Part shown: one piece after another, positions 50,536-57,728 of the stretch
Layout of the letters: each line of letters opens with the position of its first letter
Position numbering within the stretch: the stretch's first letter is position 1
NCBI GenBank assembly: GCA_049282265.1
Contig: JBAPTR010000319.1
Location: 1 to 57,728, forward strand
Origin: CAYUCJ01 sp049282265
Lineage (GTDB): Bacteria; Desulfobacterota; DSM-4660; Desulfatiglandales; Desulfatiglandaceae
Length of the DNA stretch: 57,728 bases
Direction: 5' to 3'
The notes under the pieces: model-generated
What the model was told of the DNA's origin: nothing
Seen by the model: the letters and a program-made list of their open reading frames with translations, nothing else
The model's database searches: none
Made by a program: the position numbers and the translations under genes

Positions 50536-51891
50536 ATGAAGGGAGCATATTTATTGATAGGCCTGACCCTTTGCTTTTTACAGGGGTGCGCGACCTACCA
50601 GCGATTACCTCTAGATGATTCCTCCGTCGCCCGCAAGCTGCGGCCACCGAGCATGGAAGATATTCGGATACGAGCAAAGGCCATCAACCACCCCATCTTG
50701 AAATCGATTCAGTTCAATGACCGGGACGGGCTGTCACCGGATGAGGCGGCCGTTCTGGCGGTGCTCGCCAACCCGGCACTCCGCGCGGTCAGAGATCGAA
50801 AAGGGCTTGGGGCGGCCCAGCTCCTCCAGGCGGGGATCCTCCCCAACCCCCAACTTTCTTACAGCCTTGATGTGCCTACCGGAGGCAACACAAAGGGCAC
50901 GATCAATGCTTTTGGGCTTGGTTTGGGATGGGATATATCCTCTTTGATTTCGCGCGGAGCAAGATTGGAAGCAGCCCGAAGATACTCTGCCTCAGTGGAT
51001 CTCCAGGTTGCGTGGCAGGAATGGCAGGTTGCGGAGGCAGCCAGATTGCATGTCTACCGTCTGCTGTTCTTAAAGGAGCAGCTGGTCTTGGCCGGGAAGA
51101 CAGAGAGAGAGGCGAGGGAAAACCTCCACACCGTGAAAAAGGCCTTTTCATTAGGCGTAAAGACGATTCTGGAGTTGACTGCTGTGGAAATGGCCTATCA
51201 GAATGCGCACAACATTGTGCTCACCCTTGAGCAGGAACAACTCCATGAACGTTATGGGCTCAACCGGACACTGGGTTTGGCGCCCGATCGCGTGGTTTCG
51301 CTCCAGAAGAATGCCAGGCCTCCTTTATGGCAACGTCTTCCCGGATACGGGGAGATTATACGGCGTCTGGACAGCCGTCGTCTGGACCTTCTGGCCTTGA
51401 AAGAGGGATATGAAAGCCAGGAAGCGCGGGTCAGGGCGGCGGTTCTTTCCCAGTTCCCCAGAATTAATATCGGATTAAACCATGCCCGAGATTCGGGTAA
51501 TGTCATTACGACAGGTTTTGCGGTCAGTGTGGATTTACCTTTCTTTGATCGGAATCAGGGACAGATCGCGGTGGAGCGCGCCAATCGCCAGCAACTTTAC
51601 GATGAATACGTGGCCCGCATTTTTGAAATCCGGTCCAGCGTGGCGGCAATCCTCGGAAATATGGCATCCATAAAGAGACAGTTGGAGGCGGCGCAAGATT
51701 CGGTGAAGATTGCGTCTCAGCTTGTGGAAGCTTACAAACTGGCATTGAAGGATGGTAATGCTGATATCGTAACATACAATAATCTCCGTAATGAACTGGA
51801 AACCAGGAGACTCGGCATCCTGAAATTGAAGCGGGATTTGACCGACATGGGTATAGCCCTGGAAATTGCGGCTGGAGAAAATGTCCGCTGA
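50536..51891 (+). CDS. Outer-membrane efflux factor (TolC family lipoprotein)
   Basis: The 451-residue outer-membrane channel protein has a lipobox LQGC (Cys18) after a short signal. The repeated OEP helices and strands are visible twice (AVLAVLANPALRAVRD in the first half, LDLLALKEGYESQEARV in the second), and the periplasmic end is ILKLKRDLTDMGIALEIAAG. It forms a trimeric duct with the adaptor and pump that follow. It is the first gene of a three-gene operon downstream of a two-component system. Confidence 0.9.
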   Translation: MKGAYLLIGLTLCFLQGCATYQRLPLDDSSVARKLRPPSMEDIRIRAKAINHPILKSIQFNDRDGLSPDEAAVLAVLANPALRAVRDRKGLGAAQLLQAGILPNPQLSYSLDVPTGGNTKGTINAFGLGLGWDISSLISRGARLEAARRYSASVDLQVAWQEWQVAEAARLHVYRLLFLKEQLVLAGKTEREARENLHTVKKAFSLGVKTILELTAVEMAYQNAHNIVLTLEQEQLHERYGLNRTLGLAPDRVVSLQKNARPPLWQRLPGYGEIIRRLDSRRLDLLALKEGYESQEARVRAAVLSQFPRINIGLNHARDSGNVITTGFAVSVDLPFFDRNQGQIAVERANRQQLYDEYVARIFEIRSSVAAILGNMASIKRQLEAAQDSVKIASQLVEAYKLALKDGNADIVTYNNLRNELETRRLGILKLKRDLTDMGIALEIAAGENVR

Positions 51892-51959
51892 TTCCGCCTG
51901 GATGAAATGATGAAATTGCCATTGACCATCGGCGATGTATTGGGAGGGAAGAAGCTCAG

Positions 51960-53042
51960 ATGAAACGGGGGAAATGGTTCTTCATTATATTTGTGGTCTG
52001 TCTGGGTATGGGGGCGTATTTCTATTATGCAGTGCGCGAAAAGCCGCGGCACCCCGTTATTCAGGATGCTGATCCCGTTGTTCCGGTTGCAGTGGTCAAG
52101 GTGGCGCCTATAAAGAAAGAAACTATCGGTGAGGTCATCACGGCATACGGAACCGTGCTCCCGGCGCCGGGAGCGGTGAGGAGCATATCGGTGCCGTTCG
52201 AAAGCCTGGTTCGCCACATACTGGTCAGCGAAGGCCAAGAGGTTTCAAGAGGCACCGATCTGGTGGAAATTGAAGCCAGTGCGGACGCGCGTCTCAAAAT
52301 GCAGGAGGCGCAAAGCGCCTACGAAGCAGCCGGGCAAAACCTCGGAAAGATAAGGGAACGTGTGAAACTCAAAATGGGCACCATAGAAGAACTGCTCATT
52401 GCTCGACAGACGTATCAGAAAGCCAAAATCCAGCTGCAAGATCTTGAAAAACGGGGAATTGGAGAGAAAAGAAGAATACGCTCAGCCGGTTCGGGAATTG
52501 TTTACCGGGTAAACGTGGGGCAAGGATCCGTGGTTCCTGCCGGGACAGCATTCCTGGATATCGTTCCGGAGGATCGCATCGAAGTGCGACTGGGTGTGGA
52601 ACAGCATGATGTCAGCCGGCTCAGGATCGGGCAGGTTGTCAGGGTTTCAAAAGTGAATGCATCGGTACCTGACACTGTATCTGGACAAATCGAGAGGATT
52701 TCCAGGGAGGTGGACCCAGCCACCCGTCTTGTGAATATTTTTGCTACAGTGAAATCACCAAGAAATCTCCTGATGGGAGAGTATCTCCGTGGAAGAATCG
52801 TTGCCGTTTCAAAGGAAGCACTTGTCGTTCCTCGATCAGCAGTGCTCCCCGAGGATGGTCATTACGTTCTTTACACGGTCAGCCTGGACCGGGCCAGAAA
52901 GCATATCGTGAAAACGGGATTGGAAAACAATCAACGAATTGAAATCATAAACAAAGATCTGAAGTCCGGGGAGCAGGTAGTCGTACTTGGCAATTATGAA
53001 CTGCAGGATGGTATGTCCATTCGGATGGAGGCGCCCAGATGA
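51960..53042 (+). CDS. RND efflux periplasmic adaptor (membrane fusion protein)
   Basis: The 360-residue adaptor has one N-terminal membrane anchor (about 6-24) and no lipobox. It has a lipoyl/barrel-sandwich part (VPFESLVRHILVSEGQEV, and IRSAGSGIVYRVNVGQGSVV after the hairpin), a short alpha hairpin with heptads (about 105-165), a beta-barrel and a membrane-proximal domain. It joins the pump to the outer-membrane factor. It follows the latter by 68 bp and overlaps the pump gene as ATGA. Confidence 0.92.
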   Translation: MKRGKWFFIIFVVCLGMGAYFYYAVREKPRHPVIQDADPVVPVAVVKVAPIKKETIGEVITAYGTVLPAPGAVRSISVPFESLVRHILVSEGQEVSRGTDLVEIEASADARLKMQEAQSAYEAAGQNLGKIRERVKLKMGTIEELLIARQTYQKAKIQLQDLEKRGIGEKRRIRSAGSGIVYRVNVGQGSVVPAGTAFLDIVPEDRIEVRLGVEQHDVSRLRIGQVVRVSKVNASVPDTVSGQIERISREVDPATRLVNIFATVKSPRNLLMGEYLRGRIVAVSKEALVVPRSAVLPEDGHYVLYTVSLDRARKHIVKTGLENNQRIEIINKDLKSGEQVVVLGNYELQDGMSIRMEAPR

Positions 53043-56000
53043 ATGTCACGGGCTGGATGCAATCACACCACCGATCGATCCTGTTCCTCATCATCGCGTT
53101 TGCCCTGGGGGGGATTGCTGCCAGCCGGAAGCTTCCGGTGGCCCTCTTCCCCCACGTAAGTTTCCCCCGCGTGGTGGTGAACCTGGATGCTGGCGACCGT
53201 CCTGCGGAACAGATGGCCATCCAGGTGACCTGGCCTGTGGAGGAGGCGGTTCGCTCCGTTCCCGGAGTGCGCCATGTGCGGTCCACTACCAGCAGGGGAA
53301 GTGCCGAAATATCCATTGACTTTGACTGGAGCCGGAACATGAGTGCCGCCACCCTGCAGGTGGAATCGGCCATCAACCAGGTCCTGTCCCGTCTACCCCA
53401 GGGAACCAGGTTTGAAGTCCGGCGCATGGATCCCACTGTATTCCCGGTTCTGGCCTACAGTCTGACCTCCGACACCCATTCCCTGGTGGAATTGCACGAT
53501 ATAGCCATGTATCAATTGCGCCCCTTGCTCTCTACCGTAAAGGGTGTGGCAAACGTGGGCGTGCAGGGAGGGGCCGAAGAAGAATACCGGGTGACCGTGG
53601 ACCCCGGGCGTCTGGCCGCCTATAACCTTTCCCTGAGCGATGTGGCAAAAGCCATTTCAGCGGCCAATGTCATCACGGCCGTGGGCAAGATTGAGGACAA
53701 TTACAAACTCTATCTGACCATTTCTGATACACGATTTCATAACCTGGATCAGATCCGGGAAACTATCCTCCGTTCGGGAGAAAATGGGCTGGTGCGCCTG
53801 GATGATATCGCCACGGTGAGCCGTGGGACGGTCCCACAATGGACCCGGGCGACCGCCGACGGCCACGATGCCGTGCTTTTTCAGGTCTATCAGCAACCGG
53901 GGGGAAATACTGTTCAGATAGCAAGGGACATAAAAAAGAAACTTGCCGGATTTCTCCCACAGCTGCCGAAAAGGATCAAGATCGCCAATTGGTACGACCA
54001 GAGCCAATTGATCCTTTCCTCTGCAGGCAGCGTACGGGATGCTATTGTTATCGGGGTGCTGTTTGCTGTCTTTATTCTGTGGATCTTTCTGCGCAATATC
54101 AAGATGACCTTGATCGCGGCGGTTACGGTGCCTTGCGTAATGGCCGGTACTGTCCTGCTGCTCTATGTGTTCCGTATGAGTTTCAATATCATGACCCTGG
54201 GCGGCATGGCGGCCGCTATAGCGCTTATTGTGGACGATATGATTGTCTTGCAGGAACATATTGTCCGGAGACTGCTCACCGGTACCGGTGGCCATCATGA
54301 TCGCATCATGGGGGCTGTAAGGGAGTTTACCCGACCCCTGGAGGGATCCTCCGCCTCTACCATTATCATATTCATTCCCATGGCCTTCCTCTCCGGAGTC
54401 ACGGGGGCATTTTTCAAATCTCTTTCTCTGACCATGGCTTCCAGCCTCATTATTTCCTTTTTTGTGGCGTGGCTTGCCGTACCGGTCCTTGCGGATCATC
54501 TGCTGTCGGAGAAAGACGCCGAGAAAGAAAGGGCAGGCTCCGTGACCAGGGTTTTTCAGGGTTGGTACGAAACAATCATGCACCCATTTCTGCACCGGCC
54601 CTGGATGATTATCTTTATTATCGTTCCTTTGCTGGGACTTGGCTGGTTTTCCTATAAACACATCGGTTCAGGTTTTATGCCCAAGATGGATGAAGGCGGG
54701 TTTATCCTCGATTATTCCTCGACCCCTGGGACATCACTCACTGAAACAGATCGCCTGCTGCGGCAGGTTGAGAAAATTCTGCAAAACATACCGGATGTAC
54801 GAACTTACTCACGCCGCACGGGCTTTTCCCTCGGCGGAACCTTTACCGAGCCGAACCAGGGTGATTTTTTCGTGCGGCTGAAGCCCTTTCCCAGAAGACC
54901 CATTGAAGAGGTTATGAACGATGTGCGCAGGCGGGTTGAACACGCGGTCCCAGGACTTCAAATCGAGATGGCCCAGTTGATGGAGGATCTGATTGGAGAT
55001 CTGACCGCCGTTCCCCAGCCCATCGAGATCAAGATTTTTTCCGATAACGGCAGATTGCTCATGAAGCTGGGACCAAAGGCGGCTGTGGCGATCCGGAAGA
55101 TCCCGGGCGTGGTAGACGTGAAGAACGGCATCGTGCTTGCGGGCGATGCGCTTGATATCCGGGTGAACCATGTCAAGGCCTCTCTCGAGGGTATAACGCC
55201 TGATGAAGTAACAAACAGACTGTACGATTTTTTGACCGGGATGGTCACCACACAAATACAGCAGGGCCCCAAGATGGTGGGGGTGCGGGTATGGATCCCC
55301 ACCAGGACGCGAGCCATGATTTCAGATATCCTGAACCTTCGCCTACGTGCTCCTGACGGCCATCTCTTTCCGCTCAAACGTGTCGCCAGCCTCAGGGTCA
55401 TCACCGGGCAGCCGGAAATCACGCGTGACGATCTGAAACGGATGGTTGCCGTAACAGGGCGCATCAGCGGTCGGGATATGGGCTCAGTGATCAGGGACGT
55501 AAAATCTGTCCTCGGAAAACCCGGGGTCTTTCCAAAAGGAGTTTATTACACGCTCGGAGGCCTGTATGCACAGCAGCAGATCGCCTTTACCGGGCTCATT
55601 TCGGTGTTCCTTTCCGCCGTTATCCTGGTCTTTCTCCTGCTCCTTTTTCTCTACGAACGCTTCCGTGTGGTTATCAGTATGCTGGTGAGCACACTCCTGG
55701 CCCTCACCTGTGTTTTTATCGGTCTCTATATAACCGGGACTGAGATCAACATTTCATCCATGATGGGCATGACCATGATTGTCGGCATTGTGACGGAGGT
55801 TGCCATTTTCTATTTCTCTGAATATCGCAGCCTTCCCGGCGGGCTGGACAGGGACACGGCCCTGATTCAGGCGGGAAAGAACCGTATGCGACCCATAGCC
55901 ATGACCACACTGGCGGCTATTCTTGCCTTGCTGCCCCTTGCCATGGGCATCGGGCAGGGTGCGGCCATGCAGAAACCCCTGGCCATTGCCATTGTTTCCG

Positions 56001-56077
56001 GTCTGGTTGTGCAATTGCCACTCGTTTTGATTGTTCTCCCCGTGTTTCTGAAACTTCTGAGGCTAAAGAAAGGGTGA
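53039..56077 (+). CDS. RND-family inner-membrane efflux pump
   Basis: The 1012-residue pump has the 12-TM, two-large-loop layout of RND transporters. TM1 is at about 12-30, the first periplasmic loop at 31-330, TM2-7 at 335-540, the second loop at 560-840, and TM8-12 follow. TM4 has GGMAAAIALIVDDMIVLQEHI, with the Asp pair of the proton relay. The form is closer to the HAE1 (drug/organic compound) group than to heavy-metal CusA: the TM4 motif lacks the metal-type pattern and no Met triad is evident. The substrate is unknown. It is driven by the proton gradient. Confidence 0.93.
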   Translation: MNVTGWMQSHHRSILFLIIAFALGGIAASRKLPVALFPHVSFPRVVVNLDAGDRPAEQMAIQVTWPVEEAVRSVPGVRHVRSTTSRGSAEISIDFDWSRNMSAATLQVESAINQVLSRLPQGTRFEVRRMDPTVFPVLAYSLTSDTHSLVELHDIAMYQLRPLLSTVKGVANVGVQGGAEEEYRVTVDPGRLAAYNLSLSDVAKAISAANVITAVGKIEDNYKLYLTISDTRFHNLDQIRETILRSGENGLVRLDDIATVSRGTVPQWTRATADGHDAVLFQVYQQPGGNTVQIARDIKKKLAGFLPQLPKRIKIANWYDQSQLILSSAGSVRDAIVIGVLFAVFILWIFLRNIKMTLIAAVTVPCVMAGTVLLLYVFRMSFNIMTLGGMAAAIALIVDDMIVLQEHIVRRLLTGTGGHHDRIMGAVREFTRPLEGSSASTIIIFIPMAFLSGVTGAFFKSLSLTMASSLIISFFVAWLAVPVLADHLLSEKDAEKERAGSVTRVFQGWYETIMHPFLHRPWMIIFIIVPLLGLGWFSYKHIGSGFMPKMDEGGFILDYSSTPGTSLTETDRLLRQVEKILQNIPDVRTYSRRTGFSLGGTFTEPNQGDFFVRLKPFPRRPIEEVMNDVRRRVEHAVPGLQIEMAQLMEDLIGDLTAVPQPIEIKIFSDNGRLLMKLGPKAAVAIRKIPGVVDVKNGIVLAGDALDIRVNHVKASLEGITPDEVTNRLYDFLTGMVTTQIQQGPKMVGVRVWIPTRTRAMISDILNLRLRAPDGHLFPLKRVASLRVITGQPEITRDDLKRMVAVTGRISGRDMGSVIRDVKSVLGKPGVFPKGVYYTLGGLYAQQQIAFTGLISVFLSAVILVFLLLLFLYERFRVVISMLVSTLLALTCVFIGLYITGTEINISSMMGMTMIVGIVTEVAIFYFSEYRSLPGGLDRDTALIQAGKNRMRPIAMTTLAAILALLPLAMGIGQGAAMQKPLAIAIVSGLVVQLPLVLIVLPVFLKLLRLKKG

Positions 56078-56138
56078 TTTCGCGGCCTATTTGATGTAAA
56101 ATCAAGTATTGGATGAAATCGAAAAGGAGGTAATTCTT

Positions 56139-56456
56139 ATGAAAAGACACTTAGTATTTCCGGTTGTTATCTTTATGGCGGTCTTATTCTTTGGTGGAGG
56201 GATGCCGACTCTTCAGGGATACGAAGGACCCCTGCCCGAGAAGGAGATAGCTTCCTACAGCAATGTAGTCTTCACGTTGGAGAATCTTCAGCAGGTGGAG
56301 AAAGGCATGACACAGGAGCAGGTATTGGAGTTATTGGGTGTGCCCAAAAAGATAAAGGAGGAAAAGCGACGGCACGATCGCTGGACCGTCCACTACTTCT
56401 ATCCAGACGGGCACGTGGTGAATTTCAAGGACGGGCTGGTGGTCGGCAAGAAGTGA
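56139..56456 (+). CDS. BamE/SmpA-like small exported protein
   Basis: The 105-residue protein has a signal peptide (residues 1-27; no lipobox Cys). The SmpA/OmlA fold is shown by the helix LENLQQVEKGMTQEQVLELLG followed by a proline (cut here at the turn), then GVPKKI and the beta strands WTVHYFYPDGHVVNFKDG. It may help outer-membrane assembly or act as a periplasmic binding module. The ATG at 56139 follows AAAGGAGG. It stands alone, 61 bp after the RND pump. Confidence 0.78.
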   Translation: MKRHLVFPVVIFMAVLFFGGGMPTLQGYEGPLPEKEIASYSNVVFTLENLQQVEKGMTQEQVLELLGVPKKIKEEKRRHDRWTVHYFYPDGHVVNFKDGLVVGKK

Positions 56457-56526
56457 ACTGAGCAGGTCGAGAGACGCCTAAGGTTCTGGGAACCATGCTG
56501 CAGGAGGCCTTGGCCTATTTCCCAGA

Positions 56527-57690
56527 TCAATGGGGCTGACCATGGCCGACGGGGTCTCCAAACTCTTTCCCTATCATTTCGAGAACCTCTTCAGGGGTGA
56601 TGACCTTCAGGCAGACGTTGTCCCTACAGGGGGATTTCCTGTGGTTGTAGGCGCTTACGCAGGGTGAGCAGGCCAGGTTTGCATAGAGGGGAGTTGTCTT
56701 TCCCAACGAACCATAAAGCCTCGGTGTTTCCGGACCGAAGAAGACGTAGGTCGGCATGTCCGTAACCGCGGCAAAATGGGCTGGCCCTGAATCGTTACTG
56801 ATCATGAAATCACTGATGGAATAGAGGGCGGGAAGATCCAGGAATCGGACCTTGCCTGCAAGGCTCCTGCACCGGTTACGATCTACTGATTCTACGAGCG
56901 CTGCTGATTCCTCCTGTTCGTCTTGGGAGCCGGTTAGGAGGATGAAGGCGCTTTCGTGCGCAGACAGTATCTTCTTGATGAGTTCTGTGTAATTTTCCAT
57001 AGGCCACCGCCTCTGGGGGAGCAGATCACTTGCGTTGGGATTCACCAGGATGAGCTTTGCGTTCTGATCGAGGTCGGGAAATGACCTTCTCACAATGTCC
57101 CGGACTCTTCCGACAGCTCCCGAGGAAATGCGCGCTTTTTTCAGGGCCACGTCCGCATCGTCTATGGATCTCTTGGAATAAGGGACCTCCCCATTTGAAT
57201 CTATAATAGCATACGCGAGGGCCACAAAATTCTTCGCAATATGAAGGTGGGGATTATACGCGACTTTGTGGGTCAAAAAATCCCCTCGGTAAAGGCCTTC
57301 GTTATGAAACGTGTGAAAGCCCACACGGTTTTTTGCACCACACAAGGCGGTCAAGAGGGCCGTGAACCGGGAAAACAGCTCCAAATCAATAACGGTGTCG
57401 ATCCTGTTTTTCCTGGCCCAAAGCAGGAACCGCAGCGTATCGATGGTCAGGGGAAAAAAGCCGTTTTCCCTGATACAGAAAATATTTTCTTCAGGCACGG
57501 TTTTCAGGAAATCAAGGCTTGGCTTGTTTTTTTCAAAAATGACGAAATGAAGTTGGGCCCCCATGCTCTTTTTGAGTTTTTCCATGGCCGGATCAGCCAG
57601 AATGGCACTGCCCATCTCGGAGAGTTCAATTAAGAGGATATTCTTCGCTTTCTTCCTGGCAGGTCTCCTCATCAGCTTGAAGAATTTCAT
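56527..57690 (-). CDS. Glycosyltransferase family 9 (heptosyltransferase-like)
   Basis: The 387-residue GT-B enzyme starts NILLIELSEMGSAILADPAM, the N-terminal acceptor loop of ADP-heptose transferases. The donor site is VNPNASDLLPQRRWPMENY, FILLTGSQDEQEES, and SDFMISNDSGPAHFAAVTDMP, cut by turns. Four Cys occur in the C-terminal segment (CSPCVSAYNHRKSPCRDNVC), typical of a subgroup of unknown role. It probably adds a sugar to lipopolysaccharide core or a related surface glycan. The start is uncertain (ATG at 57690 or 57672); neither has a good ribosome site. The last 38 bp of the window hold no feature. Confidence 0.88.
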   Translation of the reverse strand: MKFFKLMRRPARKKAKNILLIELSEMGSAILADPAMEKLKKSMGAQLHFVIFEKNKPSLDFLKTVPEENIFCIRENGFFPLTIDTLRFLLWARKNRIDTVIDLELFSRFTALLTALCGAKNRVGFHTFHNEGLYRGDFLTHKVAYNPHLHIAKNFVALAYAIIDSNGEVPYSKRSIDDADVALKKARISSGAVGRVRDIVRRSFPDLDQNAKLILVNPNASDLLPQRRWPMENYTELIKKILSAHESAFILLTGSQDEQEESAALVESVDRNRCRSLAGKVRFLDLPALYSISDFMISNDSGPAHFAAVTDMPTYVFFGPETPRLYGSLGKTTPLYANLACSPCVSAYNHRKSPCRDNVCLKVITPEEVLEMIGKEFGDPVGHGQPH

Positions 57691-57728
57691 GAGTTGTGTG
57701 ACCAGAAAACATAAGGGGACTCCTGCAT

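Noticed and set aside
53657..54661. 334-codon minus-strand frame
   Set aside because: Antisense to the RND pump; His/Gly-rich translation without any family pattern.
1..57728. CRISPR arrays, prophage genes, toxin-antitoxin pairs, rRNA
   Set aside because: No regularly spaced repeats, phage structural genes, paired small toxin genes or rRNA-like stretches were seen on reading through.

Overview
The window reads as a chromosomal segment of a Gram-negative, probably anaerobic bacterium, most likely a deltaproteobacterium (Desulfobacterota). This rests on gene content only: a separate-subunit ADP-forming acyl-CoA synthetase, a COG0731 radical SAM protein, a DUF134/DUF5320 pair, a sigma-54-driven psp operon, an RND efflux operon, a BamE-like protein and a heptosyltransferase-type GT9 enzyme. 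There is no rRNA, no recognisable tRNA, no CRISPR array and no intact transposase, so the phylum is an inference.

Layout. (1) 1-9953, all on the minus strand: a stress/energy block running usp, htrA (lipoprotein form), P-type proton ATPase, a broken phosphomannomutase, gap, gpmA, usp, an amino-acid permease and a sensor kinase cut by the window edge. (2) 10.0-11.5 kb: divergent DUF134 and DUF5320 genes, then about 630 bp of non-coding, hairpin-rich DNA that holds a TIR-like composite repeat. (3) 11.5-15.6 kb: a crotonase, a CoA-disulfide-reductase-like flavoprotein overlapping a radical SAM gene, and an RDD membrane protein. (4) 15.6-29.1 kb, all minus: a second htrA with its own response regulator and kinase, cardiolipin synthase, an M16 protease, a phosphoesterase overlapping a ParB-like/RAM fusion, a UbiB-like kinase and the two acyl-CoA synthetase subunits. 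(5) 29.4-33.9 kb: a PAS sensor kinase that has lost a C-terminal receiver domain, then pspF divergent from pspABC. (6) 34-43.9 kb: two divergent envelope operons with three DedA-type proteins (one fused to PAP2 and LssY domains), a double glycosyltransferase, a membrane phosphoesterase, a Cys-cluster protein, a sulfotransferase, a GT4 enzyme and a DUF2334 deacetylase-like protein. (7) 43.9-47 kb: a patchwork with a decayed REP-associated transposase and a cupin/MFS/amidohydrolase cassette. (8) 47.2-57.7 kb: marC, a two-component system, an RND efflux operon, a BamE-like protein and a GT9 enzyme.

The common theme is envelope integrity under stress. Two HtrA operons share a gap-free 56-bp upstream block. 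A direct repeat TTCAT-N6-TTCAT (or one-base variant) lies before the two-component operon, before the RND operon, and twice in opposite orientation in the divergent promoter of the glycan/lipid cluster, which suggests one regulon. I propose the 34-43.9 kb cluster as the most likely undescribed system: synthesis, transfer and remodelling of a lipid-linked, possibly sulfated glycan.

The segment also shows decay: a phosphomannomutase with an out-of-frame internal deletion, a receiver-domain stump, a transposase stump, and five copies or part-copies of a dispersed palindromic repeat.
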